Source of the DNA: Neobacillus rhizosphaerae
GTDB lineage: Bacteria; Bacillota; Bacilli; Bacillales; Cytobacillaceae
Assembly: GCF_937468385.1 (NCBI RefSeq)
Contig: NZ_CALBWS010000024.1
Span: forward strand, 1 to 64,000
Length of the DNA stretch: 64,000 nt
Direction of reading: 5' to 3'
Under the pieces are notes generated by a model that was not told the DNA's origin, made no database searches, and was given only the letters and a program-made list of their open reading frames with translations. Below are positions 33,723-43,097 of the stretch, piece after piece. The position numbers were made by a program, and so were the translations under genes. How positions within the stretch are numbered: position 1 is the stretch's first letter; every line of letters starts with the position of its first letter.

Positions 33723-34819
33723 TAAAACAGGATATTATTTAATATTTCATCTTTATGCTCGCCTTTTTTAGGCGGTGGGGCAATCGATTCCTGATCTAGG
33801 TCACTATGCATTTTAACTTGATAATCACCCCAGGAAGAAGCAAAAATAAGTTCCTTCTCTTTAAAATATGGATTTTCCTGAAGTTCTCCGACTTCAAGCA
33901 CGGGTGCCATACAGCAATCTACCTTTTGAGCGAATTCAATCCACTCATAAAAAGTTTTTCTTTTAAAAAGAGCAGTGATTTCTTGAAAAACAGGGTTAGA
34001 CTCATCCGTTTTTGAAAAATGAGCCCGGACCCAGTCCTCACGACCTTGCGCACTACAAAAGTTCTGCCAAAACTTAGGCTCTAACGCTCCTAAGCTCATA
34101 AAACGTTCGTCCATTGTTTCATATAATCCATATGAAATGATGCTTCCGTTTAAAGCATTAATGCCTGTACCCTCACCCGTTTCTTGTTCAACCATGACGT
34201 GATTTCCCAGTAATGACACCAACTGATCGGTGATAGAAATGGAATGATAGCTTCCTTGCCCCGACAAAAATCTTGAAACAAGTCCAGCCAGAATCCGTTC
34301 ATTCGCTGCATACCCACCCAAATAATCCGCGATTGTGATAGAGGGGTGGATGGGCCTGCCTTGTTTATCCTTTAACTGAGCCAGGACTCCACTTAATGCC
34401 ATGTAATTGAGATCATGATTGCCAAGTTTACTCAACAGTCCTTCCTGACCGTAGCCAGAAATGGAACAGTAGACGATATCAGACTTCACTTTTTGAACTG
34501 CCTCATATCCGAGTCCGAGTTTCTCCATCACTCCCGGTCTGAAGCTCTCAATCACAACATCGGCATTGGCAATTAATTTTAACGTTGTTTCGACGCCTTC
34601 CTTTTCCTTTAAATTAAGGGTTATGCTTTTTTTCTGGCGGTTGTTCGCGAGAAAAACAAGTCCATTTCCCCGTTTAGAAATCCCCGTATTTCGAGCAGGA
34701 TCTCCTCCTGGCGGTTCCACCTTAATAATTTCTGCACCCATTTCAGCTAATCTCAATGTAGCATAAGGTCCGGGCAGATAGTTGGTAAAATCAATGACTT
34801 TTACCCCTTGCAGCATCAT
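33722..34819 (-). CDS. CaiB/BaiF family CoA-transferase or racemase
   Basis: 365 residues of class III CoA-transferase type. The N-terminal signature is VIDFTNYLPGPYATLRLAEMGAEIIKVEPPGGDPAR. The catalytic-aspartate region is LGNHDLNYMALSG, which is also shared with alpha-methylacyl-CoA racemases. Last gene of the acyl-CoA operon. It could epimerise methyl-branched acyl-CoA or move CoA between acids, feeding the dehydrogenase and thiolase encoded upstream. Confidence 0.85.
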   Translation of the reverse strand: MMLQGVKVIDFTNYLPGPYATLRLAEMGAEIIKVEPPGGDPARNTGISKRGNGLVFLANNRQKKSITLNLKEKEGVETTLKLIANADVVIESFRPGVMEKLGLGYEAVQKVKSDIVYCSISGYGQEGLLSKLGNHDLNYMALSGVLAQLKDKQGRPIHPSITIADYLGGYAANERILAGLVSRFLSGQGSYHSISITDQLVSLLGNHVMVEQETGEGTGINALNGSIISYGLYETMDERFMSLGALEPKFWQNFCSAQGREDWVRAHFSKTDESNPVFQEITALFKRKTFYEWIEFAQKVDCCMAPVLEVGELQENPYFKEKELIFASSWGDYQVKMHSDLDQESIAPPPKKGEHKDEILNNILF

Positions 34820-34831
34820 CAGACCCCTTTC

Positions 34832-36406
34832 TCACGAATTAGTTGAGCCTGGGGTAAAAATCTCCTCCAGCTGCTTACGAAGAACAAATTTTTGAATTTT
34901 ACCGCTAGCATTACGCGGCAGTGCTTCTGAGAAAACATATTTGCGTGGGCGCTTATAGTTTGCAAGACTTTCACTATTTTTGCAGTATTCATCTAACTCT
35001 TGCTCAGTTATTGTTTGATCTTTTTTTACAACAAAAGCGGTTACCGATTCGCCCCAGCGGTCATCGGGTTGGCCAACTACCGCGACATCAAGGACGCCTT
35101 GATGTCCGTGTAAAACATCCTCAACCTCGCGTGGATAAATGTTTTCCCCACCACTGATAATCATGTCGTCAACCCGGTCATTCACAAACAGGAAACCATC
35201 TTCATCGAGATAACCAATGTCTCTTGAATAGTACCAGCCTTTATACATCGCTTTTTTCGTCGCTTCCTCATGATTGAAATAGCCGGTCATCAAACACGGT
35301 CCTTGAACAATAATCTCACCGGTTTCACCCACCGGAACGACATCATCAGGATCGGATGGCCCGTCTTCTCTTGTCCGGACAATTCGGATATCATGATTTA
35401 GTGCCGCCTGTCCAGCAGAACCCGCTTTTCGCAGCTGGTCGGCCTCCGACAAGAAGGTAATCGCAGGTCCCATTTCTGTCATCCCATAGGCTTGAACTAA
35501 TGAGATCCCAAAACGGTCATGGAGAGCATGAACAAGAGATGGAGCCATTGGAGCGGCACCATATAAACCTTGCTTCAAACTTGATAAGTCATATTGACTC
35601 AAGTCCTCTTGAAGGAGCATATTCCACATCGTCGGAGCCGCAAAGAACCTTGTAATCTTTTCTTTTTCAATTAATGAGAGAATTGCTTTTGGATTAAATT
35701 GGTGCAAGATGACATTTTTTGCACCTATATGCACCCTTGGCAGGAAAGCGCAATGCAGTTCGGCGCAATGGAACATCGGGGCGGTCACGAGACCAACATC
35801 TTCCGCTTCCATCTTACTTGCAGCAATACAAAGGAGGCTTTGGTTCACCATATTGCGATGAATATGCATAACACCTTTTGGTCTTCCAGTTGTTCCACTT
35901 GTATATATAAACGCATAGATATCGTTCTCATCGACTTCAACTTGAATATCCTCGGTTAATGCCGAGGCGACTTTTTCTTGATAACTGGCAGCGTATTCAG
36001 GTTTGTCTTCATCAATAAACCAGAAGGAGATTTTATCGAAGCGATTTGCTATTGCCGAAACGACAGGCTCTAAAGCTTTTTCAAAAAGAACAACCTTTGG
36101 AGCGGCATCAGATAAAATATAAGCCACTTCCTCCGGCATGAGGCGGAAATTAATCGGATTAAAAACGGCGCCGATTTTCGCACAGGCAAAAAAGGCTGTC
36201 CCTAATTCCTCGGTATTAAACATGAACGTGGAAACGCGGTCCCCTTTTTTCACACCTTCGTTTATCAGGGCATTTGCAAGCCGATTGACCTGTTCACTCC
36301 ATTCGTGATAGGTGTAGCGGACATTTTTTCGAACATCATACAGTGCTTCCTTGTTCGGAAACTTTTTCACTGTTAAATCAAAGATTTTTCCGATTGTTAT
36401 AGTCAT
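34832..36406 (-). CDS. Acyl-CoA synthetase, AMP-binding (FadD-like)
   Basis: 524 residues. Adenylation motifs are complete: FIYTSGTTGRPKGVMHIHRN, LVQAYGMTEMGP, GWYYSRDIGYLDEDGFLFVNDRVDDMIISGGENIYPREVE, and the C-terminal catalytic lysine in NASGKIQKFVLR. It activates a fatty or other carboxylic acid to its CoA ester. GGAGG precedes the ATG. Third gene in the operon, 34 bp after the thiolase gene. Confidence 0.9.
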   Translation of the reverse strand: MTITIGKIFDLTVKKFPNKEALYDVRKNVRYTYHEWSEQVNRLANALINEGVKKGDRVSTFMFNTEELGTAFFACAKIGAVFNPINFRLMPEEVAYILSDAAPKVVLFEKALEPVVSAIANRFDKISFWFIDEDKPEYAASYQEKVASALTEDIQVEVDENDIYAFIYTSGTTGRPKGVMHIHRNMVNQSLLCIAASKMEAEDVGLVTAPMFHCAELHCAFLPRVHIGAKNVILHQFNPKAILSLIEKEKITRFFAAPTMWNMLLQEDLSQYDLSSLKQGLYGAAPMAPSLVHALHDRFGISLVQAYGMTEMGPAITFLSEADQLRKAGSAGQAALNHDIRIVRTREDGPSDPDDVVPVGETGEIIVQGPCLMTGYFNHEEATKKAMYKGWYYSRDIGYLDEDGFLFVNDRVDDMIISGGENIYPREVEDVLHGHQGVLDVAVVGQPDDRWGESVTAFVVKKDQTITEQELDEYCKNSESLANYKRPRKYVFSEALPRNASGKIQKFVLRKQLEEIFTPGSTNS

Positions 36407-36440
36407 TATTTCGCCTCCATTTTTTGAAAATGCAATGTTA

Positions 36441-37598
36441 TTAATCTAAACGCTCAATAATCGTCGCGTTGGCCATTCCATGACCTTCACACATCGTTTG
36501 CAATCCGTAGCGTCCACCAGTGCGCTCGAGCTCATGCATCATTGTCACCATTAAACGAGCTCCGCTGCCGCCTAACGGGTGACCAAGGGCAATCGCACCA
36601 CCATTCGGATTCAACTTCGCCGGGTCAGCACCCGTGTCTTTTAACCAGGCAAGCGGAACAGGGGCAAACGCTTCGTTGACTTCAAACACATCAATATCAT
36701 CAATCGATAGACCTGATTTTTCTAGTGCTTTTTTTGAAGCAGGAATCGGTCCAGTCAGCATCAAAGTTGGATCTGAACCAACAACCACGCGGGTATGAAC
36801 ACGGAATCGCGGTTTAAGCCCGAGTTCTTCCGCTTTTTCGCGTGACATCAGTAATAAGGCTGCTGCCCCGTCGCTAATTTGACTGGAATTGCCTGCATGA
36901 ATAACTCCGTCTTCCTTGAAGGAAGTCCGCAACCCAGCCAACGCTTCTAGCGATGTTCCTTTCCTTGGTCCTGAATCTTCCTTAATAACTGCTGGTGTTC
37001 CATCTGGGAGGTTCACTTCGAGCGGGAAAATTTCTCTTGAGAAATAGCCTTCTTCCTGGGCTTTTAGTGCTTTTTGATGACTCTCAAGCGAAAATTGATC
37101 AAGCTCTTCTCTTGTAAAACCGTAGTTTTCAGCAATCCGTTCCGCTGATAGCCCTTGATGAATCATTTCATACTTCGATGTTAATTTTGGACTAAAATGT
37201 TCTTCTGCCCCTTTATAGTTAGAACCCATTGGAACGCGAGACATGCTCTCAACCCCACCGGCAATGACCACTTCCATATCACCGGCAAGGATAGCCTGGG
37301 CAGCAAAGTGAACAGCCTGTTGGCTCGAGCCGCATTGACGATCAATTGTTGTCCCGGGAACTTCGATTGGAAAGCCGGCAATTAGGGAAGCTACTCTGGC
37401 AATATCGCCTGCTTGTTCACCTGCTTGGGTGACACATCCTAAAATAACATCCTCAACAATCGCTGGATTAATCCCCGCTCGACTGACGAGTTCCTTTAAT
37501 GTCTGCCCTGCTAGGTCATCTGGGCGAATATCCTTTAAAACTCCATTTCTTCTTCCTAGAGGGGTGCGAACACCCTCGACAATTACTACTTCACGCAT
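36441..37598 (-). CDS. Thiolase (acetyl-CoA acyltransferase family)
   Basis: 385 residues. The nucleophilic cysteine is in TIDRQCGSSQQAVHFAAQ (about residue 86). The C-terminal catalytic pair is in NPNGGAIALGHPLGGSGARL and, for the second cysteine, LQTMCEGHGMANATIIE. It cleaves 3-ketoacyl-CoA or condenses acetyl-CoA units. The operon with an acyl-CoA dehydrogenase and CoA ligase favours degradation. Confidence 0.9.
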   Translation of the reverse strand: MREVVIVEGVRTPLGRRNGVLKDIRPDDLAGQTLKELVSRAGINPAIVEDVILGCVTQAGEQAGDIARVASLIAGFPIEVPGTTIDRQCGSSQQAVHFAAQAILAGDMEVVIAGGVESMSRVPMGSNYKGAEEHFSPKLTSKYEMIHQGLSAERIAENYGFTREELDQFSLESHQKALKAQEEGYFSREIFPLEVNLPDGTPAVIKEDSGPRKGTSLEALAGLRTSFKEDGVIHAGNSSQISDGAAALLLMSREKAEELGLKPRFRVHTRVVVGSDPTLMLTGPIPASKKALEKSGLSIDDIDVFEVNEAFAPVPLAWLKDTGADPAKLNPNGGAIALGHPLGGSGARLMVTMMHELERTGGRYGLQTMCEGHGMANATIIERLD

Positions 37599-37671
37599 AT
37601 GTGTATTCCTCTCTTTCTATAATTCTTGATAATTGTCTACCATTTTTATAGCTTAGTTTTCCATTCCCTTT

Positions 37672-38817
37672 TTATAATCCTAAATTTTTTGCAATAATCG
37701 TTTTCATAATTTCATTGGTCCCGGCGTAGATGCTCGAAACCGGTATATCACGAAACCTTCTAGCAATCTCGTATTCTTCCATATAACCGTAACCGCCATG
37801 GAGCTGCATACACTCCGATGCAATCTTCTTGGCGATTTCGGTCAGTTTCCATTTTGCCATCGATACCTTCGTCACCACGTTTTTCCCTTCAATATGTTCG
37901 GCAATTAATTGGTCTAAAAAGGCTCTGCCCATTTCAATATCGGTAGCCATTTCGACCATTTTAAACTGTGTATTTTGAAACTGTCCGACTGGTTTTCCGA
38001 ACGCTTCACGACTTTTCACGTAATCCAGAGTCATTTTCAGCATGACTTCTGACGAAGTTTGTGCCCCTATCGCGACAAGTAGGCGTTCCTGTTGGAGTTT
38101 TTCCATTAAATAAAGGAAGCCCTTGCCTTCCTCGCCAAGCAGGTTTTCCTTTGGCACTTTACAATCCTCAAAAATTAGTTCTGCAGTATCTTGGCAATGC
38201 AAACCAACCTTGTTTAGCTTTCTACCTCTTGAAAAACCGGGCGTATCTCGTTCAATGACGAGCAGGCTGACGCCTTTATGTTTTGGAACTACTTGGAGGT
38301 CGGTCTTAACAGCCACTACAACGAGATCGGATTGGATACCATTGGTGATGAACGTCTTTTGGCCATTGACAATATAGTGGTCACCTTCAAGCTTAGCCGT
38401 TGTTTTGATATTAGCTAAGTCAGAACCAGTACCGGGCTCGGTCATCGCAATCGCTGTAATGATATCTCCAGTGACACACTTCGGCAGCCAACGCTGCTTT
38501 TGTTCTTCTGTTCCGTACGAGGTGATGTAGGGCACGACAATATCATTATGGAGACCAAACCCAACTAACCCCGAGCCTACTCGTTCCAGCTCCTCATTAA
38601 TAACAACCGCAAATCCCCAGTCTACCTCACTTCCGCCGAATCGCTCATCGATATCAGGACAAAGAAAGCCTTGTCCGCCCATCTTCTTCCAAAAAGCCCG
38701 GGGAATCATCCGTGCTTCCTCCCACTGTTCATAAAAGGGATATGCTTCTTTCTCCAAAAACTTTCTTAAAGACTGGCGAAAAATTTCATGATCTTCATTT
38801 AAGTATGGATGCTTCAT
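37672..38817 (-). CDS. Acyl-CoA dehydrogenase
   Basis: 381 residues of the flavin-dependent family: ITAIAMTEPGTGSDLANIKTTA (substrate and FAD contact), YIVNGQKTFITNG, and the C-terminal QLHGGYGYMEEYEIARRFRDIPVSSIYAGTNEIMK. The Glu of YAGTNEI is the position of the catalytic base in many members. First gene of a four-gene catabolic operon. A perfect cre site upstream indicates repression by CcpA when glucose is available. Confidence 0.9.
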   Translation of the reverse strand: MKHPYLNEDHEIFRQSLRKFLEKEAYPFYEQWEEARMIPRAFWKKMGGQGFLCPDIDERFGGSEVDWGFAVVINEELERVGSGLVGFGLHNDIVVPYITSYGTEEQKQRWLPKCVTGDIITAIAMTEPGTGSDLANIKTTAKLEGDHYIVNGQKTFITNGIQSDLVVVAVKTDLQVVPKHKGVSLLVIERDTPGFSRGRKLNKVGLHCQDTAELIFEDCKVPKENLLGEEGKGFLYLMEKLQQERLLVAIGAQTSSEVMLKMTLDYVKSREAFGKPVGQFQNTQFKMVEMATDIEMGRAFLDQLIAEHIEGKNVVTKVSMAKWKLTEIAKKIASECMQLHGGYGYMEEYEIARRFRDIPVSSIYAGTNEIMKTIIAKNLGL

Positions 38818-38839
38818 ATTATTTACCTCACTTTCATGT

Positions 38840-38854
38840 TTGAAAACGCTTTCT
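38840..38854. promoter_or_regulatory. CcpA cre site
   Basis: The 15-mer TTGAAAACGCTTTCT matches WTGNAANCGNWNNCW at every position. It lies 23 bp before the acyl-CoA dehydrogenase ATG, a roadblock or promoter-overlapping position. Confidence 0.75.
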
Positions 38855-39030
38855 TGTGGTATTTTCAGAACGTTAACTTGGTGGATATTCCTGTTTAATT
38901 GACGTATCTATATTTTTTAGGTCGACAGCTTCGATTTTTTTTAGTTGATAGCTACCATTTTCGGATGGATTTCTACAAATTCTAAGTCCATATCCATAAA
39001 TCCGTACTACTTATCAATAAATCCGATAAT

Positions 39031-40557
39031 CTACAACAATTTCTCAGTGCTCATTTGATTCATGCTCTGACGAAGCTGATATTTTAAGATTTTCCCTGAA
39101 GCATTTCTTGGTAATTGCGGCTCAATAAAGATTTTTCTAGGAACCTTATAGCCTGCCAGCTTCTGACGGCAGAAACTGCGCAGTTCAGCCTCATCAATCA
39201 TTGCGCCCTCTTTTGGGACAATCACTGCACATACGGCCTCTCCCCAGACCTCATCCGGTAAACCGATAATGGCTGCGTCGAGGATATCCGAATGCTCGAA
39301 AAGAACACCTTCCACCTCAACGGAATATACATTTTCCCCGCCGGAGATAATCATGTCCTTTTTCCTGTCAACTAACGTGATATAGCCCTCATCATCAATT
39401 GTTGCTAAATCTCCTGTATAAAGCCAGCCATCCTTCAACGCGCTCTTCGTTTCCTCCGGTTTTTTATAATATTCCTTCATCACCATCGGACTGCGGACAA
39501 TAAATTCACCAATCACACCCGGAAGAACATCCCTACCTTCTTCATTAACAACCCTTGTTTCCGTCATGAAGATTGGTTTCCCACCTTTGAGTTTATGTCC
39601 TTCTGGATCCAGTAGAATCCCGCCTGGTCCCGCTTCTGTCAAACCGCATAAATTATAAAATTGGTCCGTTTTAAATAGCTCCATGCTCCTTCTAACAAGT
39701 TCAGGCGCCATTGGAGCAGCACCATATCCAACTCTCTTAATAGAAGATAAATCGTAATCGGCCGCATTGGGTACTTGGAGAAGAAAGTTATACATGGCTG
39801 GTACGGCAAATAGATGAGTAATTTTATGTTCTTGAATCACTTGAAGTGTTTTAACTGGATGGAAATCGCGATGGATTATGTGAGTTGAACCAAGGGCAAC
39901 ACCGGAAATTAGGAACAGGTTTAGCTGAGCTGAATGGAATAGCGGTGCGAGGTGAAGTATCCGCTCATGCTGTCCTATCTCCATATTAATGACGACAGAA
40001 ATTCCTACTTTAAAAATTTGACTATGATCAAAGAGGGCACCCTTTGGTCTACCTGTCGTGCCCGAAGTGTATAAAATTTCTACATCATCCGTCTCGGAAA
40101 CCTCAACATCTGGTTCGTTAATATTGTCTGATAATACTTTTTCATAGGAATAGAAGCCCACAGTTTCCGGTTCACCAACTGTAATCACTTGACGGACAAT
40201 CGTTCCTTGTTTCGCCTCAGCAATCGTTTGTTCAAATTCCTTGTCACACACCACAATGGTCGCATCCGATTGTTCTAAAATGTACTGAACCTCTGTAGTG
40301 GTTAATCGAAAATTGATGGGGACTAGGACAGCACCAATTTTGGCAGCAGCAAAAAAGGTAAACACAAAGTGTTCCGAATTCTTCATCATTAAAGCAAATT
40401 TGTCACCTTTGTTAACTCCCTGCTCCAACAGACCATGGGCAAGCATGTTTACTTCTTCATTAAATTGGCGATACGTATAGCTTCTTCCTTCACATTCGAT
40501 TGCTAGTAATTCTGGATACTTGCGGGAAGTTTGAGACAAGAGACTTCCGATATTCAT
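39031..40557 (-). CDS. Long-chain acyl-CoA synthetase family, AMP-binding
   Basis: 508 residues. Adenylation motifs: ILYTSGTTGRPKGALFDHS, YNLCGLTEAGP, GWLYTGDLATIDDEGYITLVDRKKDMIISGGENVYSVEVE, and NASGKILKYQLR with the catalytic lysine. AAGGAGG eight bases before the ATG at 40557 sets the start. Unlike the other ligase it has its own promoter of sigma-54 type, directly downstream of the activator gene. Its substrate acid is unknown. Confidence 0.9.
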   Translation of the reverse strand: MNIGSLLSQTSRKYPELLAIECEGRSYTYRQFNEEVNMLAHGLLEQGVNKGDKFALMMKNSEHFVFTFFAAAKIGAVLVPINFRLTTTEVQYILEQSDATIVVCDKEFEQTIAEAKQGTIVRQVITVGEPETVGFYSYEKVLSDNINEPDVEVSETDDVEILYTSGTTGRPKGALFDHSQIFKVGISVVINMEIGQHERILHLAPLFHSAQLNLFLISGVALGSTHIIHRDFHPVKTLQVIQEHKITHLFAVPAMYNFLLQVPNAADYDLSSIKRVGYGAAPMAPELVRRSMELFKTDQFYNLCGLTEAGPGGILLDPEGHKLKGGKPIFMTETRVVNEEGRDVLPGVIGEFIVRSPMVMKEYYKKPEETKSALKDGWLYTGDLATIDDEGYITLVDRKKDMIISGGENVYSVEVEGVLFEHSDILDAAIIGLPDEVWGEAVCAVIVPKEGAMIDEAELRSFCRQKLAGYKVPRKIFIEPQLPRNASGKILKYQLRQSMNQMSTEKLL

Positions 40558-40600
40558 TTGACGTTCCTCCTTTGCCCTTTTAATCGTATCCAATCTTTAC

Positions 40601-40620
40601 CTTGCAATATTCGTACCAAT
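40601..40620 (-). promoter_or_regulatory. Sigma-54 (SigL) promoter
   Basis: Minus strand TTGGTACGAATATTGCA: GG at -24 and GC at -12 with exactly ten bases between, one mismatch to TGGCAC-N5-TTGCW. Transcription would start near 40592, about 35 bp before the ligase ATG. Confidence 0.75.
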
Positions 40621-40807
40621 ATTCAGAAAACTAATCCCGCAGCTATGTTGGCTCATACTTAGCTATTCCTTAGATGATCTATGTATTTCCAATACACATG
40701 ATAAACAAAAAAGTGTCCAATAAACGGACACCGTAAAATAAGACTCTTTGCATACTCCGATGATTGCAATAAATATTCTCAGAACCTTTCACATTGTTCC
40801 TACACTC

Positions 40808-42565
40808 CTAACTGAATTTTCCTTCATTCAGTTTGTATTTCTTTATTTTTTCATATAATCCTGAGCGGCTGATTCCTAGCAATCTAGCTGCCTTTACTTT
40901 ATTCCCCCGCACTTGAACTAGTGCTTTTTTAATTGCTTCGAGTTCGGCATTTTCGACAAGGGATACCTTTAGATCAGGCTCTTTAATAGGAACTTGCTTC
41001 AATAAATAATCTGGAAGATCTTCGAATTTAATTTTTCCACTTTCAGCAAATGTCATCGCCCGTTCCATCACATTTCTTAGTTCACGGACATTGCCAGGCC
41101 AATCATAATCTAGCATCGTTTCTCGTGCTCGGTCCTCGATTCCCGTAATGCTTGTCCCCAAAATTTGATTCAATTCAATCATGAACTGTCCAATCAAATG
41201 TTCAATATCATAGAAACGATCTCTTAGTGGTGGGACATTTAACGAAATTACATTGAGGCGATAATATAAATCCTCTCTGAAAAGACCGTCCTTGACCATT
41301 TCTTCCAAATTCCGGTTAGTAGCGGCAATAATTCGTACATCGACTTTTATCGTTATTGTCCCGCCAACCCGGTAAAATTCCCGCTCTTGAAGGACGCGCA
41401 GCAGCTTTGCCTGCAGTGCTAGGGACATATCACCTATCTCATCAAGAAAAAGCGTTCCTCCGTTGGCCAAATCGAACTTGCCAAGTTTCCCTTTTTGCCG
41501 TGCCCCCGTAAAAGCCCCTTCGTCATAGCCAAAAAACTCTGATTCTAGCAGTTCCTCGGGAATCGCGGCACAATTAACAACGATAAACTTACCGGTACCT
41601 CTGGCACTGCTGTTATGAATCGAATGAGCAAACAGCTCTTTACCAGTTCCACTTTCGCCGCGGATGAGCACAGTTGACCTGCCTTTAGCCGCTTTCTCCC
41701 CGCTTTTTTTCAATTTTTCCATACATGGTTCCACACTTAAAATATGGTTCCAGGTAAACTTAGCTGTTTCCGACATTTGAAATTGCTGATGATAAAAATT
41801 TGCTTTATTTTCGGCCTTTTGCAGCTTTTTAAATAATTCACTTACCTCGTTTAATTGACGGAATACAACCTTGCCAATCGCTCCAATGACTCTCCCATCC
41901 TCTAGGATAGGGATTCGGTGAACAATATATTTAATGCCATTAATCTCTAAAAAACCGCTAACCTCTGCTGTTTCTGATTCATAGACATTTTCTAATTGGA
42001 GCTGCGGCAAAACCCTCGCTGCCGGCTTGTAAAGTACCTCTTCTAATGGGAGATTAAACAATTCCAGTAAAGGCGGGCTGACCATCGTGATGATTTTCTT
42101 TTCGTCTGTCATCACGATTCCATCAAAGGCGTGAGCGATCGCTGTTTCCAATGTTCTCTTTAATTTTTTTATCGTTTGTAATTCTTGTGAAGTTTGCAGC
42201 AGTGACATCACCATATCTGTTTTCGTGAGGATGCCAACAACCCGGTTATATTCATCAATCACAACACCCGTTCCGACCTTGCTTTCTTTTACGATTTCTT
42301 CCACTTTCTCATATGGGGTATCGATTCTTACCGTTTCAACTTGTTTTTTTATGTAGTTTTTGATAGGAGTCGTAAGCGGTATTTCTTCGGTCACCATTTG
42401 TTGTAAACTGCTACGTGTAAAAACACCAACTGGATACCTGTAAGAGTCAATGACAGGGAGCAAGTTCCACTTCTTTTTGTACATAAGTGTAATCGCATCT
42501 TTTAGCGTAGTTTCCTCGGTGACAATAAAATCAATAGGTGTAATAATATCTTTAAATTGGAGCAT
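40808..42565 (-). CDS. Sigma-54-dependent activator with CBS pair and PAS domain
   Basis: 585 residues. Two CBS motifs fill residues 1-125 (IDFIVTEETTLKDAITLMYKK, VGTGVVIDEYNRVVGILTKTD), followed by a PAS domain (about 140-250). The AAA+ domain has Walker A GESGTGKELFA, the sigma-54 contact loop GAFTGA, Walker B GGTLFLDEIGD and arginine finger region YYRLNVISLNVPPLRDR. The Fis-type helix-turn-helix is at the end (NKVKAARLLGISRSGLYEKIKKYKL). CBS pairs often bind adenine nucleotides or SAM. It probably activates the ligase promoter just downstream. AGGAG seven bases before the ATG at 42565 gives the start. Confidence 0.9.
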   Translation of the reverse strand: MLQFKDIITPIDFIVTEETTLKDAITLMYKKKWNLLPVIDSYRYPVGVFTRSSLQQMVTEEIPLTTPIKNYIKKQVETVRIDTPYEKVEEIVKESKVGTGVVIDEYNRVVGILTKTDMVMSLLQTSQELQTIKKLKRTLETAIAHAFDGIVMTDEKKIITMVSPPLLELFNLPLEEVLYKPAARVLPQLQLENVYESETAEVSGFLEINGIKYIVHRIPILEDGRVIGAIGKVVFRQLNEVSELFKKLQKAENKANFYHQQFQMSETAKFTWNHILSVEPCMEKLKKSGEKAAKGRSTVLIRGESGTGKELFAHSIHNSSARGTGKFIVVNCAAIPEELLESEFFGYDEGAFTGARQKGKLGKFDLANGGTLFLDEIGDMSLALQAKLLRVLQEREFYRVGGTITIKVDVRIIAATNRNLEEMVKDGLFREDLYYRLNVISLNVPPLRDRFYDIEHLIGQFMIELNQILGTSITGIEDRARETMLDYDWPGNVRELRNVMERAMTFAESGKIKFEDLPDYLLKQVPIKEPDLKVSLVENAELEAIKKALVQVRGNKVKAARLLGISRSGLYEKIKKYKLNEGKFS

Positions 42566-42710
42566 GTCATCACTCCTCAATTTTCACATATCTTTATTGT
42601 AACAAAAATTACGGAACATTTTTGAATATTTCAACAATATAAGATTGAAAACTAGAAACTTTTTATCCTTTTAATCGTAAATAGTATGTATGATTCAATA
42701 GAGGAGTGAA

Positions 42711-42920
42711 ATGATGAGCGAAAAAGGTTGTATTAAATGTGGAAGCAGAGATACGGGAACAAAGGATGTGGCCATGACAGGATCGGGTCTATCAAAAATG
42801 TTTGATATTCAAAACAACTCCTTCACGGTAGTTTTTTGCAAGAAATGTGGTTATTCCGAGTTTTATAACAAGAAAACCTCCACAGCTTCAAATATTATTG
42901 ATCTATTCTTTGGCGGTTGA
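42711..42920 (+). CDS. Small zinc-ribbon protein (DUF2082-like)
   Basis: 69 residues. CIKCGSRD and CKKCGYSEFY form a four-cysteine zinc ribbon. The middle (DVAMTGSGLSKMFDIQNNSFTVVFC) matches small nucleic-acid-binding-like Zn-ribbon proteins of unknown role. GAGGAG precedes tandem ATG codons, so the start could be one codon later. Ends in a hairpin terminator. Confidence 0.8.
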   Translation: MMSEKGCIKCGSRDTGTKDVAMTGSGLSKMFDIQNNSFTVVFCKKCGYSEFYNKKTSTASNIIDLFFGG

Positions 42921-42923
42921 TTG

Positions 42924-42953
42924 CTAAAGGGAATTCCTCTGGGATTCCCTTTA
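42924..42953 (+). terminator. Terminator of the zinc-ribbon gene
   Basis: CTAAAGGGAAT pairs with ATTCCCTTTAG around eight bases, three bases after the stop. The T-tract is weak. Confidence 0.65.
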
Positions 42954-42955
42954 GT

Positions 42956-43042
42956 TCACCATAAGGTATCTAATTTATCAGAATAATAGGTGATTGCCTC
43001 CTTATAACTTAATATTTCTTTATCAGTAGTCGTATCTACCAA
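42956..43042 (-). pseudogene. Possible C-terminal gene remnant
   Basis: A minus-strand frame of 28 codons has protein-like composition (LVDTTTDKEILSYKEA, then YYSDKLDTLW) but is preceded by a stop and has no ribosome-binding site. It may be the tail of a decayed gene. The family is not recognised. Confidence 0.25.
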
Positions 43043-43097
43043 GCATTTTTAGAAACCAGCACTTTACGGAATGCACATGGTAGTTCATCAATTGTTA

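Noticed and set aside
38818..39030. Sigma-54 promoter for the acyl-CoA dehydrogenase operon
   Set aside because: No GG-N10-GC pair with consensus flanks was found; only the ligase gene at 40.6 kb has one.
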